Assembly (NCBI GenBank): GCA_004555705.1 | Contig: SFHI01000093.1 | Coordinates: 1-5,603, forward strand | Origin: Clostridiales bacterium | GTDB lineage: Bacteria > Bacillota > Clostridia > Oscillospirales > Oscillospiraceae | Direction: 5' to 3' | DNA: 5,603 bases | Part shown: piece after piece, positions 5,507 through 5,603 of the stretch | How the letters are laid out: each line of letters begins with the position of its first letter | Numbering within the stretch: position 1 is the stretch's first letter | Program-made: the position numbers and the translations under genes | The notes under the pieces: generated by a model | Told to the model about the DNA's origin: nothing | The model's database searches: none | The model's input: the letters and a program-made list of their open reading frames with translations, nothing else

Positions 5507-5539
5507 ATGCCAATCAAAAGTTGAAATGCTGGAATCATG

Positions 5540-5603
5540 CTGTCATTCCGAGCCAGTGCGCACACTGGCGTGGGAATCCCCCGGTTAGAGGGAAAACGTG
5601 TCG
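5540..5603. repeat. Left arm of a second CATTGCGA-family element, cut by the window edge
   Basis: Positions 5540-5586 match the 47 nt arm of the element at 2822-2995, and the similarity to its left end continues through GGTTAGAGGG. The arm folds the same way, with outer stem ATTCC/GGAAT (5545-5549 with 5573-5577) and inner stem GCCAGTG/CACTGGC around CGCA. The right arm would lie beyond the window. Confidence 0.82.

Overview
The window looks like chromosomal DNA of a GC-rich Firmicute, most likely a gut clostridium of the Oscillospiraceae/Ruminococcaceae type. This is inference. It rests on strong AGGAGG-type ribosome binding sites, GC-rich third codon positions, the protein families present, and gaps packed with palindromic repeats of the GTAGGGG...CCCCTAC, CATTGCGA...CCCCGGTT and ATTGACAATTGACAATT kinds, which I associate from memory with such genomes.

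All four complete genes lie on the minus strand and are transcribed from right to left. In that order they are a YegS/DagK-type lipid kinase (4376-5314), a serine O-acetyltransferase (3187-4122), an ABC-transporter ATPase with two N-terminal FHA domains (1185-2678), and its ABC-2/ABCG-type permease (319-1179). Only the last two are tightly spaced and clearly form an operon. Together they resemble a split version of mycobacterial Rv1747 (FHA-FHA-ABC-permease in one chain), so a phosphothreonine-gated exporter is the best reading. The cargo is unknown. The lipid kinase and the serine acetyltransferase look like separate housekeeping units (lipid phosphorylation; the first step of cysteine synthesis). 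A 25-residue reading frame on the plus strand at the left edge looks like the tail of an IS630-type transposase.

The gaps hold most of what is unusual. They contain two elements with 24-25 bp perfect terminal inverted repeats (93-195 and 4271-4380), one 174 bp element with 47 nt arms plus a cut-off copy at the right edge (2822-2995; 5540-5603), a heptad-plus-hairpin element (5371-5506) with a half copy (4177-4214), and a short motif AATTGGTGTTT that occurs four times, covering each of the three gaps upstream of a gene or operon. In nearly every family each arm is itself a hairpin. In the 47 nt arms every base difference among three copies is one half of a compensatory pair. One element supplies the stop codon of the lipid kinase gene.
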